This document shows, one piece after another, positions 54,769-64,000 of a DNA stretch of 64,000 nt. Location: positions 620,001 through 684,000 of the forward strand of contig JANEZZ010000522.1 in assembly GCA_026122225.1 (NCBI GenBank). The letters run 5' to 3'. This DNA comes from Heloderma charlesbogerti. Taxonomy: Eukaryota > Chordata > Lepidosauria > Squamata > Helodermatidae. The notes below the pieces were generated by a model. It did not search any database and was not told the DNA's origin. It saw only the letters and a program-made list of their open reading frames with translations. The stretch's first letter is position 1, and each line of letters opens with the position of its first letter. The position numbers and the translations under genes are program-made.

Positions 54769-55299
54769 GTACAGGGCTTCCAAGTCCAGTGGGAGAAGAC
54801 TTGACGTCCAGGGAAGCTTCAGCTCAGCTCCACCGCCCTTGATTTTCGAAATGGAGCCCCGCCGGGCGGCCTCGTCGCGGATGACTCAGCCGGCAGTTCA
54901 GCGTGACTTCACCAAGCCACGGATGACTCCGCAGGGCGTCCTTGATTGCTTCGTGACCAGTTTCCGATGGCGCCAGTAAAGAAAAGTGCCGCGCCGCCCT
55001 GCCGCGCCGAACCGCGGGCGATCAGGGCAAATGGGCCCGCGGCACCAGCCGTGGTCCGAACTAAGCACAGTTGCGCGCAACTCCCGAGCGCCCCCTGCTG
55101 CCACAGACCGGGCATTCCTTACCCACCGTTGCGCTGTGCCCTGACATATGCGGCGTAGGTTTGAATTTGGCCCCCTTGTTGATGCCCGCTTTCAAGCAAG
55201 CAATTAAATACAGGTGTTTGCGGAGGCATTTTTTGAGTTTAAAACCTTTGAGGGTTTGTTTTTATTGCTACCTTCTGCTCTAACTTCTAGAGGGGTAGC

Positions 55300-55445
55300 C
55301 CTGTTACCATCTGATGAAGTGGACTCCAGCCTACGAGAAACGTATGCCAGAATAATTTGTTACTCTCTAGGGGGCCGCAAGATGCTTCGCTGTTAGTCTG
55401 TCGCAGAAAACCAGCAGCCTTATAGCGCCTTGAAGACTAACAAAT
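55300..55445. repeat. Interspersed repeat, unclassified
   Basis: ATCTGATGAAGTGGACTCCA, CGAGAAACGTATGCCAGAAT and TTGAAGACTAACAAATTC are a phrase set that I recognise as a common amniote repeat tail; related words occur at 55905-55925. Class not assigned. Confidence 0.5.
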
Positions 55446-55463
55446 TCTTCATGGCAGTGGAAG

Positions 55464-55590
55464 GAAAACTGTGGCCCTCCAGATATTGAACTCCAACCTA
55501 CATCAGCCCCAAACACCATGGCCAATGGCCAGAGATTATGGGAGTTGTAGTCCAACAACATCTGGAGGGCCACACGTTTTCCAGCCCTGC
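55464..55590. repeat. Palindromic DNA element (TACAACTCCCAT family), full length
   Basis: AAAACTGTGGCCCTCCAGAT mirrors CATCTGGAGGGCCACACGTT. The centre is CCATGGCCAATGGCC. Confidence 0.85.
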
Positions 55591-55656
55591 ATTATGGTAT
55601 AAGCTTTTGTGGGCTGCTGCTTTGATGAATGCACCTGCCATTATATTACATTGGTT

Positions 55657-55900
55657 AGGGTGCTTCCAGATGGAGGACTCCTAATGCCAACCAACCAAAA
55701 GGCGGCTATTCCATCTTTTCCTCCGGAGCAGAATGTTTCATGTGTGGTAAGAAAAAAAAATGGTATAGATGCTGGGATATCAAAGGAAGGTTACAAATGG
55801 AAAACAATTATGGTAGGATACCGCCCACCCCACCCCTGTAAAATCCCATGTGTAAGGCAGGGCAATTGCACAAGAACAGCCTCATCTGGACAAATGCTTA
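55657..55900. repeat. Nonautonomous DNA element, GGGTGCTTCCAGATGGAGG family
   Basis: Starts AGGGTGCTTCCAGATGGAGG and ends CCTCATCTGGACAAATGC; shares CTATTCCATCTTTTCC and GGTAAGAAAAAAAATGG with the other copies. Confidence 0.75.
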
Positions 55901-56942
55901 ATTTTCAAGGTGCTACAAGACTGTTATTTTATCTGTTCTGCATTGTTTTGACTGTAAATAAATCATCTGCTCTTTTACTATTTTGAATGTTTTATTTCAT
56001 CTGCTGTTAGCTGCCTTGTCTGTACTTTGGAGAAAGGCGACGAAGAACTTGCATTAAATAAATATGAAGAATCAGTTTCAACAAGTGTAGGTGATACAGT
56101 ACTGGGAAAAAGCTAGTAAGGGCTGTAGCACTTTTGAGACTATTGCATTGGCTTTTTGTGGCAAGTGGTCGTATATACAATAGCCTACTTTGAGACTTGT
56201 TTGAAGTGGACTGGAAGGGGAAGGGCAGTAGCTGTATATCTATGATAATCTGTGTCCGTCTCTCTGCCTGCATCTGTCTCCTGCATCACTTTTCTTTAGT
56301 AAAGTATATTTGTAACACCACAGAACATGACAACAGCTAACACAGGAGGAAGTTGTATGGCAAAGACTATTGGGCATTCAAAACCAACAGAGAATGTGTC
56401 GGAACAATTTCAAGGCACATTTGAATCAATTCAGTGGCCATATCTGTCAACCCAAAGGATCTCCACAGTTTTCCATGTGGGATCAGTGGCTTCAGCCAAG
56501 CACTGCTTTGTTCGCTGCATCCCTGTTCTGGTCTGGACAGAGGAGAGGTGCTGATGTCAACTTCAGAGAGGGTTAGAGGCTAATCATAGGCATGTCTGTG
56601 TAAAGATAAAGACTGTGAAACATTTTTGTGGTCAAAATGTGTGCGTATCCTATGCTGGAGGCCCTGTCCGTCACACTGTAGCTTGACAAAAAAGTAAAAG
56701 CCATTAGTAGGCGAAGATGAGGCAGGTCTGTGCACACTGGAGCAGGCTTAGTGTGTAACCCTGCCCCCACCCCAAGGTGCCCTTTACTTTCTCTCATATA
56801 TATAGTTGCGGAGATGTTGCTTTGATGCTCAAAGCAAAGAACAAGGTGGTGCCTCCCCATTCTGGACTGGCAGGGGAGTCTTACTCCAACACTGGCCACA
56901 GGGACAGCTAAGGACAGAAGGTGAGCTTAGGGCAGGCAGGGT
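55901..56942. other. Intergenic stretch
   Basis: About 1 kb. Apart from a short LINE/SINE-like phrase at 55905-55925 I see no gene or clear repeat. Confidence 0.6.
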
Positions 56943-57160
56943 AAGAACACAAGAGTCCTGCTGGATCAGACCAAGGGTCCGTCCAGTCCAGCATTCTGTT
57001 CACACAATGCCAGACCAGCTGCCCATAGGAAACCCACAAGCAGGACAGGAGTGCAATGGCGCCCTCCCACCCATGTTCCCCAGCAACCAGTGTATGTAGG
57101 CCTGCTGCCTCTGGTGCTGGAGGCAGAATAGCCACCAGGGCTAGTAGCCTTTGCTAGCCT
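56943..57160 (-). repeat. CR1/L3-like LINE 3' tail (solo)
   Basis: AACACAAGAGTCCTGCTGG, ATCAGACCAAGGGTCCGTCC and AACCCACAAGCAGGACAGG: the same text and orientation as 20046-20278. Confidence 0.8.
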
Positions 57161-57310
57161 TCTCCTCCACGAATTTGTCCGATACCAGCAGCTCTGTCCT
57201 GCAATGTTTCGCCACCTCTCCCCACGCCCCAGCATCCGCCACTCTGCCTCACCTCACGTTGCCCTTGGCTGCCGTTCATTCCCCTGGAGAAAAGCAAAGG
57301 TCTACACCTG

Positions 57311-57428
57311 CCTTCCCCAGGCTGGTGCCCTCCAGGTGCTTTGAACTGCAGCTCCCAGCATTCCTGACTATTGGCCATGCCAGATGAGGCTGATGGGAGG
57401 TGAAGTCTGAAGCAGCTAGGTGAGTACC
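57311..57428. repeat. Palindromic DNA element (TACAACTCCCAT family)
   Basis: CCTTCCCCAGGCTGGTGCCC, GAACTGCAGCTCCCAGC, TTGGCCATGCCAGATGAGG and GATGGGAGGTGAAGTC. Confidence 0.75.
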
Positions 57429-57841
57429 AGGACGGAGAAAGCTGGCCTACACTTCAAGGAACCTGCCCTCCACACTTCACTGACAGGGATACCGGAGGGG
57501 ATTTAATATGTACCTCTGTGCAGAGCAGATACAATGCAATACACAACCCTCCCACTCTGCATATATGTGCGTGCACATACACAGAGCTGCACATCTTGCT
57601 CACTACTGATAGTTAAAACTGCTTTACTAACAATAGATTGCCTGATCTTTATTGGACCGTCATCATAACGTAACGTTTAACAAGATAATAACTCCTGAGA
57701 AAGACCTTGTCTTTTGCCCCTCTTAACCAATGGGTCAAGTTGCTGGGATTGTCCTTTGTCTCAGGGCACACCTGGATGAGACACTGGAGTTCCAGACTCT
57801 CCCACAAAGTTAAGAGCCACCCAGCGGGCCTGAATTACAAC

Positions 57842-57995
57842 AGTGGCTGCGGCTCAGTGGTAGAGCCCCTGCTTTGTATGCAGATGGTCCCAGGTTCAAT
57901 CCCCAGCCTGTCCAGGTAAGGCTGGAAATATTCCTACCAGAAACCCTGGAAAGCCACTGCCAGTCAGTGCTGACAATCACAGCTGGCCCTTCCGT
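57842..57995 (+). repeat. tRNA-derived SINE (same family as 13734)
   Basis: A box GGCTCAGTGGTAGAGCCCC, B box GGTCCCAGGTTCAATCCCC, body CTGGAAAGCCACTGCCAGTC. The tail is cut short after AGTGCTGACAAT. Confidence 0.8.
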
Positions 57996-58144
57996 TGCAG
58001 GGAATGAGGCGGCCCCCGCCTCCTGCCCCAAGCACCACCCTTGCACTGTGTATGTAATAGGGCTTGGGGCTGTGGCGCTGCCAACTGCTCCTTCACAGGA
58101 GGGGAGGAGGACGCAGAGGCAGAGTGAAAAGCCTCCCCACCCCC

Positions 58145-58145
<1 letters not shown>

Positions 58146-58195
<50 letters not shown>
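58146..58195. repeat. (CA)25 microsatellite
   Basis: The longest uninterrupted dinucleotide run in the window, about 50 bp. Confidence 0.95.
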
Positions 58196-58198
<3 letters not shown>

Positions 58199-58707
58199 GC
58201 TGGGATATTGCCCAAAGCAAATGATCTCTTTACCACTTCTTAATCCTTTTGCCCACACAGTCCATGAAGCTAAAGGACAGTAAGAGGCTGGATCCCCCTC
58301 CCCTTTATCAACCAAGAAACATACTGACTTCTTTATTGTGGAAAATCTTTCAAGAGCCAATAAGTGGAAACATTCTCCTCTTCCTTATATTAATGTTCAC
58401 CAGCTGGGAAGGAAGGAAGTCATTTGGAGAGCACCAACTCTTCCACTTTGAGGGATTGGTGTGCCAGGTTAACAAGATTGTGGTGCTGGTTGACTTTAAG
58501 ATGCTTTTAAAAGTGTCTCCCACCCCCACTACCAACTTAGCCCAGTAAGAGATAGCATCTAATCCCGTTCTATGTACTTATCATAGCAGGAGTTGCAACA
58601 CTGGGAGGAATATCCCTGATGTTAGAAAGATGTGTCTGTGTTGCAGGCTACTGTAGTGCAAACATATCGCATGGCACTTCACAGGGCCAGCTCTGTCTGT
58701 TGAAATC

Positions 58708-58806
58708 AGGGCTGGGCAATTTGTGGCCCCCAGATGGTTTGGCCTACAACTCCCATCATCCCACACCATTGGCTACCTTGACTAGGGCCAATAGGAGAAG
58801 CTGCCC
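58708..58806. repeat. Palindromic DNA element (TACAACTCCCAT family)
   Basis: GGGCTGGGCAATTTGTGGCC, GGCCTACAACTCCCATCATC; the right arm is reduced (CCAATAGGAGAAGCTGCCC). Confidence 0.75.
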
Positions 58807-59739
58807 ACCCCCATTTTAAATGCTCATTTTCTATCACTGGTCCCCAGGATGTGGTGATGACCACTAGCTTAGAGAGGGCATAAATAATAAGTAAGGCGCC
58901 ATTTGATCAAGGGCCAGTCCTAGGGAGCAACCACAGCCTCTTTCTAGATACCAGTCCAGCCCTTAGACACGAGCTTTCCTTTGTCGGTTTTTCCCAAACC
59001 AGAGGGAGGGCTTGTTGACTCTCTCCAACCCAGGATCAAAGATTTAGACGGAACTTTTCCTGGAGGCCCTTAGCTCCTCACTCCTGTGCACAAGCCAAGA
59101 TGCATGCAAAGTGGAGTGAAGTGCTTGGATGAAAAAGAGGAGCTGGGAGGCAAGAGCTCTTTGCATCTCAGTCCCAAAGCCCTGAGTATCTATCAGTGTC
59201 AACAGAAGGCTTTTTCTAGCTTAATTGCCATGCAGGGGGTGATTTTCCACTTATTTCACTTCTATATACTCAGTTTTTTCACACTATTGCAGATTAATTG
59301 TAGTTGAGAATTAAATAATTCAAGAATTTGAGATTGTTGAGATGAGAAATCAATTGGCTTGTTTTGCCTTCTATGGCCATTTAAATAAATCCTAGTAATT
59401 ATTTCCAAATTTGCAAGCTGTAAACTAGCATATGCAGATTTTATGGAGATGGGCCTGGGCCCCAAATCTATTAAGTGCCTAGCAATGTCGCTGCCTCCTG
59501 AGATAATTGCCCGGGTGAGGATATAGACTTGGTCTACCTTGCAATGAGGTTCTCCCCATCCCCATTACGTCTGTACAGTTGTTAAGTTCTCAGTGTTGGA
59601 TTAGCGCCAGTACAATGGCGGTGTTGAGGGAGGAGTGGTTTCCAGGGATCTGCCAATACAGTTGTTTGTACGCAAGCTCTCATCCCGGTCTCCCTTAAAC
59701 TACACACATAGCCTAGCACATTCTAGCCTTGGCATTGAG

Positions 59740-60055
59740 GCTGTTCACAACCCACACTAACCTACACTCAGTGGTTGAGTGTGGGTTGTTGTCGAACCAT
59801 GGGTTGTTTGCTGGACTGTGGGTTAGTATGCTGTCTGAACCCAGGACATTTTCCACAGGGTGGCTTCTTAATGATGCACTGTGGCTTGTTAACCACCCTG
59901 AACAACCCAACGAAAGATCATGGGTTCTCAAGGTGGCTTGTTCGAGAAAAATAAGCCACACTGCATGGTTAACAATGTCCTGGGTTCAGACAACACACTA
60001 ACCCACAGTTCAACAACAACACACTCTTAAGTGGTTGTGTGGACAGCCCCATTAT
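59740..60055. repeat. Long palindromic element rich in GGTTGTT/AACAACC
   Basis: Outer ends GGGCTGTCCACACAACCAC (complement, at the right) and GGCTGTTCACAACC (left). GACTGTGGGTTAGTATG pairs with ACACTAACCCACAGTTC, and GTCTGAACCCAGGACATT with AATGTCCTGGGTTCAGAC (18-bp exact). About 315 bp; nonautonomous DNA element. Confidence 0.75.
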
Positions 60056-60169
60056 CTGCTAACATCCACTTTTGCAAGCAGCAGGCTGGCCTTGCTCGTC
60101 CCACCTTGCCGGCAACCCAGGCCCCCAATTATCCCCTGGCCCACACACACAATGCACACACAGAGAGAC

Positions 60170-63115
60170 TAGAAATATGATAAGTTCCTTTGTTTGTCTT
60201 TTTTACACAAATATATACAGGGTATATTATACACATCTCTACACAGACACAGTGCCAGTTAGAACACAGCTCCCTGCAGGAGCGGGGAGGCACCTGTGGT
60301 CCACACCCAACGCATCCATGAGCCACCAACGTAGGCCAGCCCTGCACTGCAGCTGTACGTACAGAGAGATCAGAGCCATCCCAGTCATCCCAAGCTGAGG
60401 TTGTGGGGGTGATGCAGGGAGGGGCAGTGGTGGCTGGGCTTAGGAATTCGGTGCCAAGGGGGATCAGTACGGATACGGACAGGAAACTCTGGCATGGGAC
60501 ACATACTATTTCTAGACAGTATCAGAGAAACACTCTGGAACAAACAATTAAAATAAAACCCATGTGCATTTCAGCAGCAGTGTGGCCAAGCATGTGGCAG
60601 TGATGATGATGGTGGGGGAAGAACAAGGGACCCTCCAAACGAGCCTCGCCCAACCTGGGACCCTCCAGACGCGTTGGACGGCCGCTCCCATAATTCCCAG
60701 CCAGGATGGCCAATGGCCATGCTGGCTGGGAATTATGGGGGTGGCCGTCCAACGCGTCTGGAGGGTCTCAGGTTGGGCAAGGCTGTTCTAAATACAGGCT
60801 CCACCATCCGTGCCCAACTGCTAGACAACGCCACAAAAGAAAACCCACCACAAGCTGCAGCCCAGCTCCCAAAGGTGAATCGGGTTGCTCAAACTCTCAT
60901 GTTTCCTCCCGGAAGGGAGTATGAAGTCCAGCTCCTTCTCCCCGTTTTCCGGGGTTCCTGGTCAAGAAGCTTCCAGCAACGGGCATGCTGGCTGACTGTT
61001 TGCAACTTATGCCATCTTGACTGAGCCTCGTTGTCCGGTGGGCCAACTTCCCCGCTTTTGCCAGGCTGGGGGCATCGGTCGCTCCGCAGCCCTGCCCAGC
61101 ATTCAAGACTGAGACTTGGTTCACTGACATCCATAAAATGCTTTGAGCCCTTGGCTGGAAGGACAAAGACATCTTCTTACAGTGCCCCCCCCAAACCCCT
61201 TGGAGGCTGGTGATTCTCTGCTTCGACATTGCACTGGTGGCATCCCTTCAAGGGCAGCTTCCGGCAAGCAAGGAACAGTGCAGTGGAGAGAAAGGAGATG
61301 CAAAAATGAAGATGGTTAAGCAGCAGCAGGGCCTTCTTTCTGGGTCTGGTTCCGAGAAGGGATTCAACATAAGAAAAGTCCATTCGCCCCAGAGTCCCCA
61401 GCAGAAGCCAAGGTTCACCAGAAGTGAAAGGGAGAGTAGTGCTTGACCATCTCCCCTAAAAGCCACGCCAAAGGGTGGGGCATTCATGTCATGGCCCCTG
61501 TGCCCCCTTCTATTTGCCCTCTCCCTGTGAGGCTGAGAGTACTTTTCCAAATCGACGTACTGAAAGGGGTCCACAGGAATGGATTCTATGACCACCTTTG
61601 GCTCCTGCCAGTCTTACAGAAGCAACCACAACAAGAAATAAAAAGAAGAAATAAAAAGAAGCAGCAGCAGCAGCCCTATTAGCCGAACTCTGGGGCAATC
61701 CCAAGCTTCTGTGCAAATGATGCAAACACAGTGGTGGGATGACAGGAGTTTTAACACCCCTTTCAGAGAAAGCTCAGGAGACAGCGACCCCTCGAGGGAG
61801 AAGGCGGTTCTTTGGAGTCGCATGCAAGGCAGTGGGGCTGGTAGAACAAGAGCGGAGCTGCCCATCGCGAATGCACGGGTCGGCCTCATGCAAGGCTTGG
61901 AGGCAAAGCTGGGTGAGCCCGGAAGCTTCACGGCACCTGGGGTTCAGTGGACGCTCCCCTTCTATAGCAAACTTCAGAAAAACCAACCCTCCTCTCCTCC
62001 GCTGCCTCTCTAGAAATTAGACAGGACAAGAGAGTGTTTGGGTTTTAGTCCGTTGTAAAGGTAAAACCAATGTGCAAAAATGCTCCAGAGCCCACATTGC
62101 ACTGTGTCCCGGGTTTGAGACCCCTGGCATTGCTTAAAATGGGCTACTAGAAGTGTGTTGGGGGGGGGGGAAGAATGGGAGAGAAGTACTGTCAGCCTGG
62201 ATGGGATAATCACCCTGCCAGTCCTCTGCACTCCCCTCGCCCTGCAAGGGTCTCTTCTGTTGCCACTGGAGCTGCGTTTGCCACTGGCAGTCTCTGTTGC
62301 TGGGTAGCACTCTCCAGTTGTGGCTTATTGGGCGGCGTTCACAGCAGCAGCACCCTGTTCCGCTCCATCCCTCTGGGTCTAGCCTGAGCACAGGCAGAGA
62401 CAGAGTGGCCGATCACAGGAATCACAGGGTTGCCTCTTGGGCACCGGAGATGAAACGCTTGCCGAAGCACAAGCACGTAGGAGATTTATACACAAGTTTT
62501 AAAAACAGCTCTGCTTGGCCGGAATCACCGATTCCTGCCAGGTTCAAAGCCACCCACTCTTAGTTTGGAAGTCCAGTACCTTGATTAAAGCTCAGTTCTC
62601 TTTTAAATCTAATACATTATTAGTGTTCATGATCCTAGATAAGGGACAGGAGAACGGGGGAGGATGTGCTCCCTAGAGGAGGAGGAGACTCTTGCCACAA
62701 GGAAGCATCCAGGCTTCAGTTGTCCTTTGCTTCTCCTCCCTCTGTGTCACAATGGAGCAGCAAGGGGTGAGGTCGTTCCCTCTCACTCCATCTTGGGCTT
62801 ATGTAGTTTCAGAAGGGTAGGCAGCTTGTAAGAGAAATTCTCCTCCCATCCTGAAGGAGGAGGATAGAGAGAGAACTGGGATAGGAAGGGCGGGGAATGG
62901 AGTTCCGATAGATAGGTCTCTCCCACCTTGGAATGACCAATAAATGCAGCAGCCAGGTGGTTGGGAAGGAGTGGTGGTTGGTGCCTGCCCATTCGTCCAC
63001 TTCCTTGGTCTTTCTCTCTATCACTTGCTCACTCACACATACACATACACACAGTGCGTGGCAGCCTTGGCAGCTCACGGGACCCCCTTGCCCCCCTCTG
63101 GCATTCCCCGCATCC
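60170..63115 (-). other. TMEM63B: Probable TMEM63B 3'UTR
   Basis: Runs from the TAG stop to a plausible cleavage region near 60150-60180. There, minus text has TGTATAATATACC, TGTATATA (a Pumilio-like word) and AAACAAAGG, followed by a GT-rich stretch (CTGTGTGTGCATTGTGTGTG). No AATAAA is seen, so the end is uncertain. A palindromic element (60637-60788) is embedded; the rest is free of recognised repeats, which fits a conserved UTR. Confidence 0.4.
60637..60788. repeat. Palindromic DNA element, most intact copy
   Basis: About 150 bp with nearly exact arms: GCCCAACCTGGGACCCTCC, CGCGTTGGACGGCCGCTCC and ATAATTCCCAGCCAGGATGG, then the mirrored arm ending GGTTGGGCAAGGC. CpG words (ACGCGT) remain in both arms, suggesting relatively recent activity or selection. 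Confidence 0.85.
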
Positions 63116-63283
63116 CTAATGATGGATCTCGTTTTCTATCAGGCTGTCCTCGCATGACTGGAAATCCGTATCGTTAATGCCATTGGGGTTGATGAGCTCC
63201 TCGTCTTGGGACCCCTGTTCCTCGGACTCGGCCGCGTCGCCCTCCGGTGAAGAATCTTGCAGCACTTGGGCAATGTACTTCTG
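63116..63283 (-). CDS. TMEM63B: Last coding exon, probable TMEM63B (osmo/mechanosensitive channel), C-terminal tail
   Basis: 168 nt after the acceptor ATATCCACTCCACAG, phase 0, 55 residues plus TAG. It encodes an acidic cytosolic tail: QKYIAQVLQDSSPEGD, EEQGSQDEELINPNGINDTD and FQSCEDSLIENEIHH. No domain is visible in this tail. The call rests on gene order (in mammals TMEM63B lies immediately upstream of CAPN11, same strand) and on the tail text seeming familiar. TMEM63 proteins are multi-pass cation channels of the OSCA/TMEM63 family. Upstream exons lie outside the window. Confidence 0.65.
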   Translation of the reverse strand, partial: QKYIAQVLQDSSPEGDAAESEEQGSQDEELINPNGINDTDFQSCEDSLIENEIHH

Positions 63284-64000
63284 CTGTGGAGTGGATATAT
63301 AAAACAAAATAATAATAATGGACTGGTTAGCCCTCTCTGTGTCTGGGTGGGGAACCCTGGCAGCAGAGCATGAAGGGATACCGCCATGCAGCCGGGAGCC
63401 TGAGAGCAGTCATGCTGGCACAGAAAGGAACTCTATAAAGGTCCCACCCCTCAAAGGTGGCTGAAAAATCATTTAAAATAAAATAAAACAAACAAACAAA
63501 CAAACAAACAAATAAATAATAGCTGTCTTACAGAATAGCTGTCTTACAGTATGACAGGGAAAGAAGCGGGGGGAAGGTTGTATGATTGCAGAGCTTAGGT
63601 TTAAAGGGGAGACATTGTTTGCAATATTGAGATGTAGCACTTGGCTCCTTGTTTAATACTAATGGACAGGTCTACCTTAACAAAAATCTTGAGACGTTCA
63701 GTAGGAAAAACACACTCCTGCAGGTCAGAAAAAACTTGCATCGAGGAGCCCTACAGTTGGGTTCTAAAGTTTTTCTGCCTTGAGCCTTAGCATCAAGTAA
63801 TTCTTGTTCTGTTCTTGTTTAGCAAGCCACTGTGACCTCCCCTTCCATACGCCCCTGTTTATTCAGAAACCATTGTAAGGGGCCACTGACAAAATGACCC
63901 CTCACAGTAGTACTGTAGCAGGAATTAAAATCTTGCTTCATCTGCAACCTCTAGGTCTGCCTTAGCAAGTTCTCTTCGGGTTGGTTCCTCATCTATAAAA
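63284..64000 (-). other. Last intron of the probable TMEM63B gene (partial)
   Basis: Unrecognised sequence with an (AAAC)n run at 63479-63519. No further exon is seen to the window edge. Confidence 0.55.
63479..63519. repeat. (AAAC)n(AAAT)n microsatellite
   Basis: AAATAAAAC followed by about six AAAC units and then AAAT units. Confidence 0.9.

Larger units (their letters stand above)
53930..55130. promoter_or_regulatory. Orphan CpG-rich region, candidate promoter with no recognised gene
   Basis: GC- and CpG-rich from about 53940 to 54190 and again from 54590 to 55120 (CCGCGCCGAACCGCGGGC near 55000). A foldback and one palindromic element lie in the middle. The next gene to the right runs toward it and ends near 60 kb, and CAPN11 already has a closer island. 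It could start a noncoding or unrecognised transcript, or be an upstream CAPN11 promoter. The open frames here carry no known domain. Confidence 0.45.

Noticed and set aside
57810..58360. Open frames with poly-Thr/His or poly-Cys/Val tracts
   Set aside because: They read through the (CA)25 microsatellite and an adjacent SINE.
1..64000. CRISPR arrays, operons, phage or bacterial defence systems
   Set aside because: Spliced exons, SINEs and LINEs show vertebrate nuclear DNA. The tandem and inverted repeats are microsatellites and nonautonomous elements, with no regular repeat-spacer pattern.

Overview
The window looks like genomic DNA from a squamate reptile (lizard-like; the species cannot be named). 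The evidence is spliced vertebrate genes with long introns, BovB (RTE-type) retrotransposon fragments typical of squamates and ruminants, MIR-type CORE-SINEs, CR1-clade LINE pieces, a 5S-rRNA-headed SINE with a CR1-like tail, a DIRS-like fragment, and many short palindromic DNA elements. There are no bacterial-type operons, CRISPR arrays or phage-like regions.

Nearly everything on the left belongs to one minus-strand gene. I could assemble a complete calpain large subunit from 21 coding exons between 29680 (start ATG) and 389 (stop). Every exon has GT/AG borders and phases that join without a break. They give 2118 nt and 705 codons plus stop. Catalytic Cys108, His265 and Asn289 and the C-terminal penta-EF-hand domain are all present. 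The protein resembles the avian micro/m-type calpain (CAPN11) more than CAPN1 or CAPN2. One coding exon is a 12-nt microexon (11719..11730) whose splice acceptor is built on a (CT)n microsatellite. The 3'UTR appears to run off the left edge. The ATG exon has a splice acceptor 11 nt before the ATG, so at least one untranslated first exon lies upstream. A CpG-rich block at about 44.95-45.6 kb is the best promoter candidate, which would make intron 1 about 15 kb.

At the right edge, 63116..63283 (minus) is the last coding exon of another gene, probably TMEM63B. TMEM63B is the same-strand upstream neighbour of CAPN11 in mammals. Its 3'UTR probably extends to about 60.17 kb. The 15 kb between the two genes holds BovB fragments, SINEs, palindromic elements and a second GC-rich block at 53.9-55.1 kb with no recognised gene.

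The remaining content is repeats. They include one palindromic element family present at least 18 times, two further nonautonomous DNA-element families, foldback hairpins, a direct duplication of about 500 bp next to the CpG island, and microsatellites. I found no convincing new gene system. The items most worth checking are the microexon with its CT-repeat acceptor, the orphan CpG block, the BovB/TIR chimera present twice, and the 5S/CR1 SINE.
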